Origin: Candidatus Gastranaerophilales bacterium
Lineage (GTDB): Bacteria; Cyanobacteriota; Vampirovibrionia; Gastranaerophilales; Gastranaerophilaceae
Length of the DNA stretch: 37,519 nucleotides
Reading direction: 5' to 3'
Assembly (NCBI GenBank): GCA_944324245.1
Contig: CALUVO010000013.1
Location: 1-37,519, forward strand
Part shown: positions 8,073 to 16,267 of the stretch, one piece after another
Numbering within the stretch: position 1 is the stretch's first letter
How the letters are laid out: every line of letters begins with the position of its first letter
Program-made: the position numbers and the translations under genes
The notes under the pieces: model-generated
Seen by the model: the letters and a program-made list of their open reading frames with translations, nothing else
What the model was told of the DNA's origin: nothing
The model's database searches: none

Positions 8073-9335
8073 CTAGTGTAGTGCCTGTTCTATATCATTT
8101 ATTATATCATCAACATCCTCAAGACCAACAGACAGCCTCATAAAATCATCGGATATCCCGCAGGCTTTCAGCTGTTCATCATTAAGCTGCCTGTGTGTTG
8201 TAAGACACGGATATGTGATAATAGAGCGCGAATCACCGATATTTGTTGCATGTATTAATAGTTTAACATTTTCTATAAACTTAATACCCGCATTTTTCCC
8301 GCCTTTTATACCAAAACTTATAATAGAAGAAGCACCCTTCGGCATATATTTCTGTACAAGAGGATAATATTCATTCCCCTCAAGCCCGGGATAGTTGACC
8401 CACTCTATTTTCGGATGATTTTTAAGATGTTTTGCAACTTTTAATGCAGTATCAGATACCCTCTTCATTCTAAGAGGAAGAGTTTCCAGCCCCAGAAGCG
8501 TAAGATAAGCATTAAAAGGGCTTGTGCAGCAGCCAAGGTCTCTCAATAACTGTCCTCTGGCTTTTACTATATATGCCGCTTTTCCGAAAGATTCAGTATA
8601 ACTGAGCCCGTGATATGACTCATCAGGTTCCACAAGTTCGGGGAATTTTCCTGATTTTTTCCAGTCAAAATTTCCTGAATCGACTATTATACCGCCCATT
8701 GAATTGCCGTGCCCCGAGATGTATTTTGTCGTGGAATGAACAACAATATCAGCACCCCATTCAAAAGGCCTGCAAAGATACGGCGAACATACGGTATTAT
8801 CTACAATTAAAGGTATATTGTAGGCATGTGCCGCCTGTGCAGCAGCTTCTATATCAAGAACATTGAGCTTGGGGTTGCCCAGCATTTCCGTAAATATACA
8901 CTTTGTGTTCGGGGTAATCGCTTTTTCATAATCTTCGCAGGTTTCTCCTTTTACAAAAATCGTATTTATCCCGAGTTTTCTAAGAGTTGTATTTAAAAGA
9001 TTAAATGTCCCTCCATACAAAGTAGAAGATGCCACAACATCATCGCCTGCTTTTGCTATATTCAATACAGCTATTAAAGATGCAGACTGTCCGGACGATA
9101 CAGAAAGTGCGCCAATACCTCCTTCGAGTGCGGCAATACGTTCCTCCAGCACCTGTGTTGTAGGGTTGGAAATCCTTGTATAAATATCTCCGGACGTTTT
9201 CAAATCAAATAAATCAGCGGCATACTGTACGTTATCAAAATCAAACGCCGTTGTCTGGTATATCGGCACGGGGATACAGTGTCTGTTATCTTTGGCTTTA
9301 TGAGCACCCTGAACGGCTATTGTGTCAAAATTCAT
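8073..9335 (-). CDS. metY: O-acetylhomoserine sulfhydrylase (PLP-dependent, Cys/Met metabolism family)
   Basis: A 420-residue fold-type I PLP enzyme. The pyridoxal-phosphate lysine is K204 in HSTTKYISGHG. YTRISNPTT (52-60) and SSGQSA (80-85) are the cofactor phosphate and substrate contacts. The length of about 420 residues and the opening FDTIAVQGAH favour the O-acetylhomoserine sulfhydrylase branch, which makes homocysteine from O-acetylhomoserine and sulfide, over the shorter MetB/MetC branch of about 380 residues. GGAGAG stands 8 bases before the ATG. It lies between the Tic20-like gene and apt, all on the minus strand. Substrate preference, acetyl versus phospho- or succinyl-homoserine, cannot be settled from sequence alone. 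Confidence 0.9.
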   Translation of the reverse strand: MNFDTIAVQGAHKAKDNRHCIPVPIYQTTAFDFDNVQYAADLFDLKTSGDIYTRISNPTTQVLEERIAALEGGIGALSVSSGQSASLIAVLNIAKAGDDVVASSTLYGGTFNLLNTTLRKLGINTIFVKGETCEDYEKAITPNTKCIFTEMLGNPKLNVLDIEAAAQAAHAYNIPLIVDNTVCSPYLCRPFEWGADIVVHSTTKYISGHGNSMGGIIVDSGNFDWKKSGKFPELVEPDESYHGLSYTESFGKAAYIVKARGQLLRDLGCCTSPFNAYLTLLGLETLPLRMKRVSDTALKVAKHLKNHPKIEWVNYPGLEGNEYYPLVQKYMPKGASSIISFGIKGGKNAGIKFIENVKLLIHATNIGDSRSIITYPCLTTHRQLNDEQLKACGISDDFMRLSVGLEDVDDIINDIEQALH

Positions 9336-9374
9336 TTTATCTTCTCTCCAACTCTTCTTAAAAGTAAAACAGAA

Positions 9375-9797
9375 TTAAATCTGACCTCTTAAATTGGTTT
9401 TAATAATGTCTGAAACCCATGGTACATAGCTGTCAGAGCCTCTGAGAACACCAATAATAAGATAAATAATGAACAAACAATATACAAAAGTTATTATTGA
9501 AAATCCGAGAATAATCGGAGTATTCATAAAGAAAGTAATCATTCCTATAACATTTTTCAATACAGGGATATAACTCAAAAGGTTAAACAGATATGTCAGA
9601 CCCGTAAATACAAGCCAGAGCGCAAACGCAATAAAGATTGACTGAAATATATGGTATTTCAAAAACGGTCTTAAATCTTTTTTCATAAGTGCAGCAATAA
9701 TTATAAAGACAAACCCTATCAGAGGAAACATATATGACAGTACGGCAACTAATTTCTCAAATAATGAAGGATTATTATAGTTTCTATGATACGGCAC
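9375..9797 (-). CDS. Tic20/DUF4870-like small membrane protein
   Basis: A 140-residue integral membrane protein with a short polar N terminus and three or four hydrophobic helices (about residues 15-37, 48-70, 80-98 and 97-118). FLKYHIFQSIFIAF matches the conserved 'FxRxHaxQA' block of DUF4870 and Tic20-like proteins of cyanobacteria. The function of bacterial members is not established. The start is GTG at 9797, fixed by AGGAG at 9804-9808 six bases upstream. It overlaps the end of the TPR gene by 14 bases, so the two are translationally coupled and may act together at the membrane. metY follows 39 bases later. Confidence 0.75.
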   Translation of the reverse strand: MPYHRNYNNPSLFEKLVAVLSYMFPLIGFVFIIIAALMKKDLRPFLKYHIFQSIFIAFALWLVFTGLTYLFNLLSYIPVLKNVIGMITFFMNTPIILGFSIITFVYCLFIIYLIIGVLRGSDSYVPWVSDIIKTNLRGQI

Positions 9798-10869
9798 TTT
9801 TTTCTCCTGAAGATTTCTTCTCTTTTCTGTTTATATATTCCTGAAGAATTTCTATATAAACAAGTTTATTTTCCATCGAATCCGGTTTGTATTTTAAAGC
9901 GGTTCTGTAAGTATAAATCGCGTTTTCCAAATCATTAAGCATAAAATAGGTATTGCCTATGAAGGTATAAGTTTTTGCATCCTGAGGTTGTATTTGTGAT
10001 GCTTTTTTATAGCAATCCAGCGCCTCAAGATACTTGTGCCTGTCTACATATATATTGCCGAGAAGTATATATGCGTTCGGCATATCAGGTGCAATTGATA
10101 TAGCCTCTTTGTATTTGTCAATAGCCATATCTATTCTGCCTGCATCGGAAAATGCTATAGCATGGCATACATATATCTGATAATATTTATCATCAATTTT
10201 ATAACATTTCTGGAAAAACTTTTCCGCATTATCAAAATCTCTGATGGAGGCATAGCAGTTTGCCATGCAAATCAGTGCTTTCAGATTAGTTTTGTTAATA
10301 GAAAGCGCATTTTTCAATGTCTTAATTGCTTCTCTGTACATGTGCATAGACATTTGAGCACTGGCTTTGTTTATATAGTTTTCCGGCTCTTCAGGCTCTA
10401 TGGCTATTGCTCTGTCATAGTTTACAATAGCGCTCAAATAATCCTTGTTGTCCTGATACAACAGTCCTATTGCATTAAACAAAGCCGCACTGTTGTTCTC
10501 AAGCTCCAGTGCTTTTGAATAATTCTTCATTGCTCTGTTAAAATCGTTTAATTCAGCATAAGCATTGCCGAGATTCATATAAACAGAAAAACTCTTTGAC
10601 TCCAGCTCGGTTGCTCTTGAATAATAATCAATGGCTTTGTTTATATTTTTAAAATAAAAATATAAACTGCCTGCATTAATGAGAGCCTGAGAGTTAAACG
10701 GATTTATTTTCAACAGTGCTTCATAAATACCGAGAGCCTCATTAAAATTTTGCTCACCGAGATAAATTTTGCTCAGCTCAATATAATTTTCTTCATTGGC
10801 AGGATCTTTGCCAATGGCATCTATCAATTTTTCTTTAATTTCTTTTTCGTTATTGTTGTTAATTTCCAT
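9784..10869 (-). CDS. TPR-repeat protein
   Basis: A 361-residue cytoplasmic protein made almost wholly of nine consecutive 34-residue tetratricopeptide repeats, from about residue 24 to 329. They show the usual A-x-x-x-Y/F...A...Y-x-x-A-L-x-x-x-P pattern. The N terminus is charged and the C terminus is a Lys/Ser-rich tail. There is no signal peptide or catalytic motif, so it is probably a protein-binding scaffold. It overlaps the Tic20-like membrane protein gene, the only hint of a partner. The ATG at 10869 has no strong ribosome site. It heads a five-gene minus-strand run, and its promoter must lie in the AT-rich spacer to its right. Confidence 0.9.
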   Translation of the reverse strand: MEINNNNEKEIKEKLIDAIGKDPANEENYIELSKIYLGEQNFNEALGIYEALLKINPFNSQALINAGSLYFYFKNINKAIDYYSRATELESKSFSVYMNLGNAYAELNDFNRAMKNYSKALELENNSAALFNAIGLLYQDNKDYLSAIVNYDRAIAIEPEEPENYINKASAQMSMHMYREAIKTLKNALSINKTNLKALICMANCYASIRDFDNAEKFFQKCYKIDDKYYQIYVCHAIAFSDAGRIDMAIDKYKEAISIAPDMPNAYILLGNIYVDRHKYLEALDCYKKASQIQPQDAKTYTFIGNTYFMLNDLENAIYTYRTALKYKPDSMENKLVYIEILQEYINRKEKKSSGEKSAVS

Positions 10870-11160
10870 AGTAATTAATATATTACTACAATTTCTTATA
10901 AATATAAACTTTGTAAAAAACTAACCTCTTGTTTTGCTGTCGTAATTGTAGTTCTGTGTCAAATTTGTTTTTAATCGCCGGTTTTGCTCATGTTGTCTAA
11001 ATAATATAAAAATCAGATGAAATAACTAGGCGTTTTACACCTATTTTGTAAATGTATGTAAATTTTTTCTAATATTACCCGCCCCGGCCGGCAAAGAAAA
11101 ACATATTTCGGTTTATAATAAACATAATTTAGTTTAATAAAAATTTTTAAAGGAGAGATT
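10870..11160. other. divergent intergenic region
   Basis: No gene is visible in these 291 bases, which separate the minus-strand TPR operon from the plus-strand orphan cluster. TATAAT at 11114-11119 is a possible -10 box for the cluster, without a good -35 box. A GC-rich island (CCCGCCCCGGCCGGC, around 11078-11092) stands out in AT-rich DNA. AAAGGAGAG at 11149-11157 is a strong ribosome site with no ATG, GTG or TTG at the right distance. Confidence 0.6.
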
Positions 11161-11490
11161 ATAAAATTACTGCCTGTTCAAAATTTACACACCACCGGTG
11201 TGTCAGTTTCCGCACAATCAAACACACAAAACAACACACACCCTGTACAATCCAAAATGCAGATAAGAACAGGGTATCTAAACCATGCCGCATCAAAAAA
11301 CTATGCACCATCGTTCGGGTGGTTTGGTCTTGATGATTTGTTTTATTACTTTAACAGACGTTTAAATCAAAAAAGAGAAAGTGAAAAAAATGAACAAATC
11401 CGTGCTACTCAAAAAAAGGTAGTGGATGATATTGCAATTATTTCAAAAAAAATTCAATATTCCGATGTCTCAGGCAAAAGAAAAATTTGA
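11161..11490 (+). pseudogene. out-of-frame N-terminal segment of the following AAA+ gene
   Basis: The reading frame after the strong AAAAGGAGAG site begins with ATA at 11161, 5 bases past GGAG, where an ATG is expected. It continues KLLPVQN... through the GTG at 11200 and stops at 11490. It encodes a polar leader with the motif PSFGWFG and a charged helix. The AAA+ frame overlaps its end. Removing one A from the 8-A run around 11447-11454 would join the two as ...IISKK-FNIPMSQ.... I therefore read it as the 5' part of one gene that lost its start codon and frame. Slippage on the A run, ATA initiation or a sequencing error could also explain it. A GTG start at 11200 is possible but has no ribosome site. 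Confidence 0.5.
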
Positions 11491-12463
11491 CGGATATCTA
11501 AGAATAGGCGGAATAGAACCCAAAGGTGACGGAAATGAAGTCGGACTAAATAAAGTAGTGGGCTTCTGTACTGAAAAACTAAGCCTCATAAAAGATGTAG
11601 TTGCGCCTGTTGTGGCAAAACAAACAGCAATAAAAGAAGGCAAGGAACCGCCAAATGAAATGGAAATACCAAACGGTGTGGTGTTATATGGTAAAAGAGG
11701 AACAGGCAAAAGCTTTATTGCAGAAAGCCTCATGGAGCATTTTAAACAAATAGCGGAAAAAAATGATCTGAAAATAAAGGTAGAAACAGTTAAGGGTTAC
11801 GGCTGGCGTGACGGCGATGATTCCGAAGAAAACTTTAGAAAACTTGATATTGCATTCAAAATTGCAGAAGACTACCACCAAAAAGAAAACGGGCATACTA
11901 TCCTTTATTTAGAAGATTTTGAGAATTTTTTGGATGATGACAAAAATCCCGTACTGTGCGCAGATTTCTATATGCATGCACTCAATTGCAAAGACAAGGG
12001 AATTACCTGGGTAGGCACTGTTTCTTCACCCAAGAAAGTTCCCGAGTGGCTTTTCAACCCTGAAATAACAAGCAATGCCATACCGGTAAAGAAAATGTCC
12101 GAACCTGAACAGTCTGCAGTTATGAGCTATTTCTGGGCCCAAAATGACAGAAAAGACGATTCAAACCATGACAGAATACTGGACTACATGAAAGATAAAA
12201 ATATACAAATATATCCTCCGGCATATAGATATTTTGCAGAAGATGTAATTGAAAATTATACTAGCCGTAGAGACGCCTATCATTATAAAAAAGGTCATTA
12301 TAGAGCCTCTGTTATAACAGAAGATGTAATAAAAGCATTAGACCGCAGATATGAAAATAACAACTATGCTGAGGAAAGAAATAATTTGAATGATATACTT
12401 GATACTCTTTCAAATGAACAATATATAGGAAGGATTCAGGGAAAATATGCTAAAAATAACTAA
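11426..12463 (+). CDS. AAA+ ATPase with Walker motifs but no arginine finger
   Basis: A 345-residue frame holding one AAA+ module. The linker GLNKVVGFCTEK (40-51) precedes Walker A GKRGTGKS (89-96). The Walker B equivalent ILYLEDFEN (159-167) has E163-D164 in place of the usual D-E. The sensor-1 strand is GITWVGTVSS (192-201). At the place of the usual L-R-x-G-R arginine finger it reads LFNPEITSN (209-217), so both arginines are missing. ATP binding is likely, and a partner would have to supply the finger. The start at 11426 has AAAGG 6 bases upstream, but the original start was probably at 11161 (see the disrupted leader). It overlaps the next gene, an AAA-like protein with arginines at that position, by 17 bases. 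The substrate is unknown. Confidence 0.78.
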   Translation: MILQLFQKKFNIPMSQAKEKFDGYLRIGGIEPKGDGNEVGLNKVVGFCTEKLSLIKDVVAPVVAKQTAIKEGKEPPNEMEIPNGVVLYGKRGTGKSFIAESLMEHFKQIAEKNDLKIKVETVKGYGWRDGDDSEENFRKLDIAFKIAEDYHQKENGHTILYLEDFENFLDDDKNPVLCADFYMHALNCKDKGITWVGTVSSPKKVPEWLFNPEITSNAIPVKKMSEPEQSAVMSYFWAQNDRKDDSNHDRILDYMKDKNIQIYPPAYRYFAEDVIENYTSRRDAYHYKKGHYRASVITEDVIKALDRRYENNNYAEERNNLNDILDTLSNEQYIGRIQGKYAKNN

Positions 12464-13769
12464 CACAAACTCGGTAAACTACGGCATTTATAAAAATAAA
12501 GTTAATAAAAACTTTAAACAAACATCACCGGAAACAGTGTCTGAAAAAACACCCGGATTCACACTGACTAAAAAACAAAAAACAGTAGTTGCCGCCGGAG
12601 GCGGTGCTATTGCCGGAATCGGCGGTATTGCTGCGGCATTTAGAAACAGAAATTTTGTAAAGACTTTTAATAAAATTTTCAGGCCCTATAAACTGACAAT
12701 TATGGAGACAGGCGCTCTTAAAGGACGGGATATAAGAGAGCTTAATAAAAAAAATTTTTTAGAATCTTTTATTATACGTTTACAAAAACGTGCACAGGAC
12801 AGTACGCAATCTTCCAATCAAAAATATACAAGGCTTCCTCATAACGGATATGTTGTATGGGGCGAGTCCAGAGCAAAAAAAGACTTTTTTGAATGGACTG
12901 TAAATCAGCTGGAAGAAAACGGGGTTCAAATCATTGACCCCAAGCCCGGCGCAAGCCCGAAATTTACGGATGTAGCAAATACATGGGACAATTTCTTTTT
13001 CAGAGATGAAAAAGGCGCCCGTACTACAGAACAAAAAGTTGCAGACAGTTTTAAAAAAGACGGCAAGTTTAATGCTTTTGTAGTAAGAGACCTCGATAAA
13101 ATCGGCAACCCGCCCAAACGGAAATATGAATATCCGGAAGCACATATATTAAATGACTCGCCGAACACTGACAGCTGTGCCGAAAAATTCGGCTTAATAC
13201 TTGCATACAGCGCAGATGACATAGGCAAACTGGAAGCGGGTACAATAAGAGCCGGCAGGGCAGGAGACCATTACCATATAATTCCGTATGAGGATGAGCC
13301 GCTTGATGTGTGGATTAAATATATAGATGATGCAAAGAATGTCTCAAATCCTTCTTTCATTACGCGGCTGCTCGAATATACAAAAGAGGTGTTTTCCAAA
13401 AGAAGTAAATCCGATATGGAAGCAATACTCCCTCATCTGGAATACACTCCTTCTGCACAATGTCTGCGCTATAGCGATCCTGTAAAAAAATGGAAAAACT
13501 GGATAGAATACACAGCGGCCAGAAAGGGTGTAAGTGCGGATAAAAGATGCTTTGAAATGCTGCGGGCGCTCAATAATATTTCGTCTGCAAAAAGCGCCTA
13601 TAAAACACCCGACGGCGTTGAAAAATTAAAAGCAGAACCAAAAATGCAAGAAATAATGAGCATGATGAAAAAACATTTTCTTGAGCTGTTAAAAGACCGC
13701 CCGAATCGTGAACAAATATGGGAAGCATATTCAAATGACTATTTAAACGGCTGGGTCGATGCTATATAA
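12447..13769 (+). CDS. membrane-anchored AAA-like pseudo-ATPase with arginine-finger motif
   Basis: A 440-residue protein. The N-terminal 40 residues are polar with SVNYGIYKN. A glycine-rich hydrophobic segment (about 47-65) probably spans the membrane. From about residue 130 it parallels the AAA+ protein upstream. NGYVVWGESRAKKDF (133-147) matches the Walker A strand and loop but has lost two glycines and the Ser/Thr, keeping only K145. AFVVRDLDKIG (210-220) matches Walker B with Arg in the Asp position. LILAYSADD (250-258) is the sensor-1 strand. TIRAGRAGD (266-274) fits the arginine-finger block LRxGRxD with R268 and R271. The C-terminal 150 residues are helical. ATP hydrolysis on its own is unlikely. 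The gene overlaps the upstream ATPase by 17 bases. A GC-rich codon style is not evident. Confidence 0.68.
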   Translation: MLKITNTNSVNYGIYKNKVNKNFKQTSPETVSEKTPGFTLTKKQKTVVAAGGGAIAGIGGIAAAFRNRNFVKTFNKIFRPYKLTIMETGALKGRDIRELNKKNFLESFIIRLQKRAQDSTQSSNQKYTRLPHNGYVVWGESRAKKDFFEWTVNQLEENGVQIIDPKPGASPKFTDVANTWDNFFFRDEKGARTTEQKVADSFKKDGKFNAFVVRDLDKIGNPPKRKYEYPEAHILNDSPNTDSCAEKFGLILAYSADDIGKLEAGTIRAGRAGDHYHIIPYEDEPLDVWIKYIDDAKNVSNPSFITRLLEYTKEVFSKRSKSDMEAILPHLEYTPSAQCLRYSDPVKKWKNWIEYTAARKGVSADKRCFEMLRALNNISSAKSAYKTPDGVEKLKAEPKMQEIMSMMKKHFLELLKDRPNREQIWEAYSNDYLNGWVDAI

Positions 13770-13837
13770 ACTTTAAACTGATTCTGTCAGATTTACTTGA
13801 GACAAATAATTTTTAATAAAATAAAAAGGAGCTCAAA

Positions 13838-14878
13838 TTGAAAGTATCTTTTATAACTAATAGTGCATACAAATACAACCATGCACATATAAAAAGAAAT
13901 AGTATCCGGAATTTCAGCGGATTTACACTGAATGAACAGGAGCGTCTCCCTGCCAATTCTTATCCAACCGGATACAGAATTGAAGCAAAAGACAATACAA
14001 AAGATGAAGAGTGGTACCATCGCTCGAGATGGAAAGAGCCTATACGCGTATATATAGCCTCGCCAAATGAAACCATTACGGAAGAAATAAAAAGAAAACA
14101 TACGCATATACAGACCAATAATCTTTTGCTTTCACAGATAAGAAATGATTACAAAAACGGATATAATAATTTTGGCGAAAACGGATATAAGGAAATAGAA
14201 CACTTTGAAGGTTTGAGAGACTACTGCCAAAAAATTATTGAAAAAAACACAAAAGAAATTGAGGATACTAAACAAAAACTATCGCAGGCGAAGAAAAATC
14301 CGCTTGCTCCAGGCTTAATGAAAAAGCTTGAACATAAATACACTACAAGAATTGAAATGCTTGAAAACGAAATAGTACATTGCAATGAAGTAATAAATGA
14401 CTGCAACCAAAAACTCCCGATTTCTTATAAAAGATTTGAAGTTTTAAAAGGAATAGATGATACTGTCGGAGAAATTGCAAAACTTGATGAAAAAATACAT
14501 TCATATACCCACGAGGAACATTGCCACGGGTCAATATCTTACTACTGGCACAATGAAGCATCTAAAAAAATGAATGAATTAACACCTAAGTTTGAAATTG
14601 CCGACAAAAAACTGGAAAATATAAAAAAAATAGAAAATTTCCCTGGCAAAGAAAAAGCTGTGAAAAAACTTCAAGATGAAATAGAAAAATTAAAAGAAGA
14701 AATTTCACAAACAAAAAAAGAATTGGAAAAATGGGAAAATGTCATGAAAGATGAGGATGCCAAAAGGCATATTCTGGAAACACAAGACAAGGTACGGTTG
14801 TTCCAAAAATTGGATGAAGCATACTACAAAGCGGAACAATTCTACAGAGAATATTATCCTGAATGGTGTGATATTTAG
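13838..14878 (+). CDS. coiled-coil protein of unknown function
   Basis: A 346-residue protein that I do not recognise. It starts at TTG 13838, chosen because AAAAAGGAG ends 6 bases upstream and the next Met is far inside. The first 35 residues include VSFITNS and NFSGFTL, like the motif at the start of several orphans in this window. Residues 120-185 and about 225-310 are highly charged heptad-like helices, rich in Lys and Glu, and should form long coiled coils. A Cys/His patch (HEEHCHGSISYYWH, about 231-244) lies between them. There is no membrane segment. It follows the AAA pair by 68 bases on the same strand and could be a structural partner, but only gene order supports this. Confidence 0.62.
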   Translation: MKVSFITNSAYKYNHAHIKRNSIRNFSGFTLNEQERLPANSYPTGYRIEAKDNTKDEEWYHRSRWKEPIRVYIASPNETITEEIKRKHTHIQTNNLLLSQIRNDYKNGYNNFGENGYKEIEHFEGLRDYCQKIIEKNTKEIEDTKQKLSQAKKNPLAPGLMKKLEHKYTTRIEMLENEIVHCNEVINDCNQKLPISYKRFEVLKGIDDTVGEIAKLDEKIHSYTHEEHCHGSISYYWHNEASKKMNELTPKFEIADKKLENIKKIENFPGKEKAVKKLQDEIEKLKEEISQTKKELEKWENVMKDEDAKRHILETQDKVRLFQKLDEAYYKAEQFYREYYPEWCDI

Positions 14879-14933
14879 TCTTTGCTGAATATAAATAGTC
14901 TTTACCAAATATTAACAAAACATTGATTATGCT

Positions 14934-14962
14934 ATTGTATAAACTTTTGTTAACAATACAAT
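14934..14962. promoter_or_regulatory. inverted repeat, candidate operator
   Basis: ATTGTAT (14934-14940) and ATACAAT (14956-14962) form a perfect inverted repeat with a 15-base spacer. The spacer contains the perfect palindrome TTGTTAACAA (14947-14956). It lies about 90 bases before the start codon of the quadruple-GntR gene and 56 bases before its -10 box. Autoregulation by that protein is a reasonable guess. Confidence 0.45.
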
Positions 14963-15014
14963 GTAAAAATTTTTATACACTAGCAAAAAAATATATGTTG
15001 TTTATTTATACTTA

Positions 15015-15023
15015 TGGTATAAT
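15015..15023 (+). promoter_or_regulatory. extended -10 promoter element
   Basis: TGGTATAAT is a perfect -10 box with the TGn extension. The predicted start near 15030 leaves a leader of about 25 bases carrying GTGGAGG (15037-15043) before the ATG at 15055. The -35 region is weak, as is usual for extended -10 promoters. Confidence 0.6.
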
Positions 15024-15054
15024 AAAATGACTATTTGTGGAGGCATATTTATAA

Positions 15055-16257
15055 ATGCAAAAGAAAACTGCATCAAATACATCAAACTATGAAAAAATAG
15101 AAAAATCTGATTTAAAAAGAATTGAAATTTCTCAGCTGCCAAAAGAAATTCCAAATTTTAAAAATTCTTTTGAATCAAAAGATTCTGTTATCAAAAAATG
15201 GCTGACAGACTGGATTACAAGCGGAATAAAGAAAGGAGTGCTAAAAGCAAACACACTTTTACCCAAAAAAGCCGATCTTGCATATTATCTAGGTGTAAGT
15301 GTCGGAACAGTGCAGAATGCTATTCGTTTTGTAGAAGATGCCGGATATCTGGAGTCTAAACAAAGAATTGGCACTATTCTGCGTGATGCTAACAACTCAA
15401 ATCCGATTATAAGAAAGGCCTCTTCTAAGAGAGAAAAAGTCATTACTTTGATAAAAAAATATATTCTGGACAATAAGCTTGAAGCAGGCAGCGCATTGCC
15501 GTCTGCGCGTACATTGTCCTCTATAATTGGCAATTCTACAAACACTACCCGTCTTGCATTAGACTATCTGTGTTCTCAGGGGATAATCGAAACAAAAGCT
15601 TTCCGCTCCAATGAATCTAACTGGGTAATAAAAGTTGTTCCTCAACTAAGCGAAGAAGAAAAGATTCTTTCTGCTTCAGAAGAGCTTTCTGCGGAAACAC
15701 TTGTAACTAAAGTGGAAAATGATCTTAAAGAATATATCAAGAATAATTTTAAAGTTGGTGACCGGCTTCCTGCCCATCAGGAACTTTCAGAAGTTTTAAA
15801 AGTGAGTATAAAAACAGTGCATGACGCAATGAAAAATCTTGTCGACGAGGGATGTTTGCTTGCCAGAAGAGGCCGCTACGGTACGATAATAGCAAAAATC
15901 CCAGGTGAAAATGTGCTGCAGCCGATGAACGAAACTTCTATTTTTGCAAAAGCTGAGGATGCAGCATTTTACAGCTATCAAAAAATAGAAAACCTAATAA
16001 AAAATTATATAAGAGATAATTTTGAAATAGGAGATAAGCTCCCGTCTATGGAGGCTTTGTCAAAGCATTTTGATGTATCTTCAAACACAATCAGAAAAGC
16101 TTTACAAAATCTTTCAAAACAGGGATATGTCAATTTTTCCCGTGGACGTTACGGAGGCACTTTTGTAACTGAACAGCCGGAAAATGAACAACGGGAAACT
16201 TTCCAGTGGCTGGCTGTAAGCCCTGACTATACTGTATCTTACGATAAAAATAATTAA
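15055..16257 (+). CDS. regulator with four GntR-type winged-helix domains
   Basis: A 400-residue protein that is almost entirely four successive GntR-like winged helices, at about residues 43-110, 124-194, 216-282 and 307-372. Each has the helix-turn 'G-x-x-LP-s-x-x-x-L-a-x-x-l-x-v-s-x-x-T-v-x-x-A-l-x-x-L-x-x-x-G-y-l' and a wing. Domains 3 and 4 end in the near-identical wing RGRYGT/RGRYGG. Domain 2 is the most divergent. The family normally has one such domain plus an effector domain (FCD, UTRA or aminotransferase), and no effector is seen here. It could bind long or repeated operators, such as the inverted repeat upstream. GTGGAGG precedes the ATG. The metallopeptidase-like gene follows after 10 bases. 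DNA binding is well supported, but the target genes are unknown. Confidence 0.82.
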   Translation: MQKKTASNTSNYEKIEKSDLKRIEISQLPKEIPNFKNSFESKDSVIKKWLTDWITSGIKKGVLKANTLLPKKADLAYYLGVSVGTVQNAIRFVEDAGYLESKQRIGTILRDANNSNPIIRKASSKREKVITLIKKYILDNKLEAGSALPSARTLSSIIGNSTNTTRLALDYLCSQGIIETKAFRSNESNWVIKVVPQLSEEEKILSASEELSAETLVTKVENDLKEYIKNNFKVGDRLPAHQELSEVLKVSIKTVHDAMKNLVDEGCLLARRGRYGTIIAKIPGENVLQPMNETSIFAKAEDAAFYSYQKIENLIKNYIRDNFEIGDKLPSMEALSKHFDVSSNTIRKALQNLSKQGYVNFSRGRYGGTFVTEQPENEQRETFQWLAVSPDYTVSYDKNN

Positions 16258-16267
16258 TAAAACTGTT

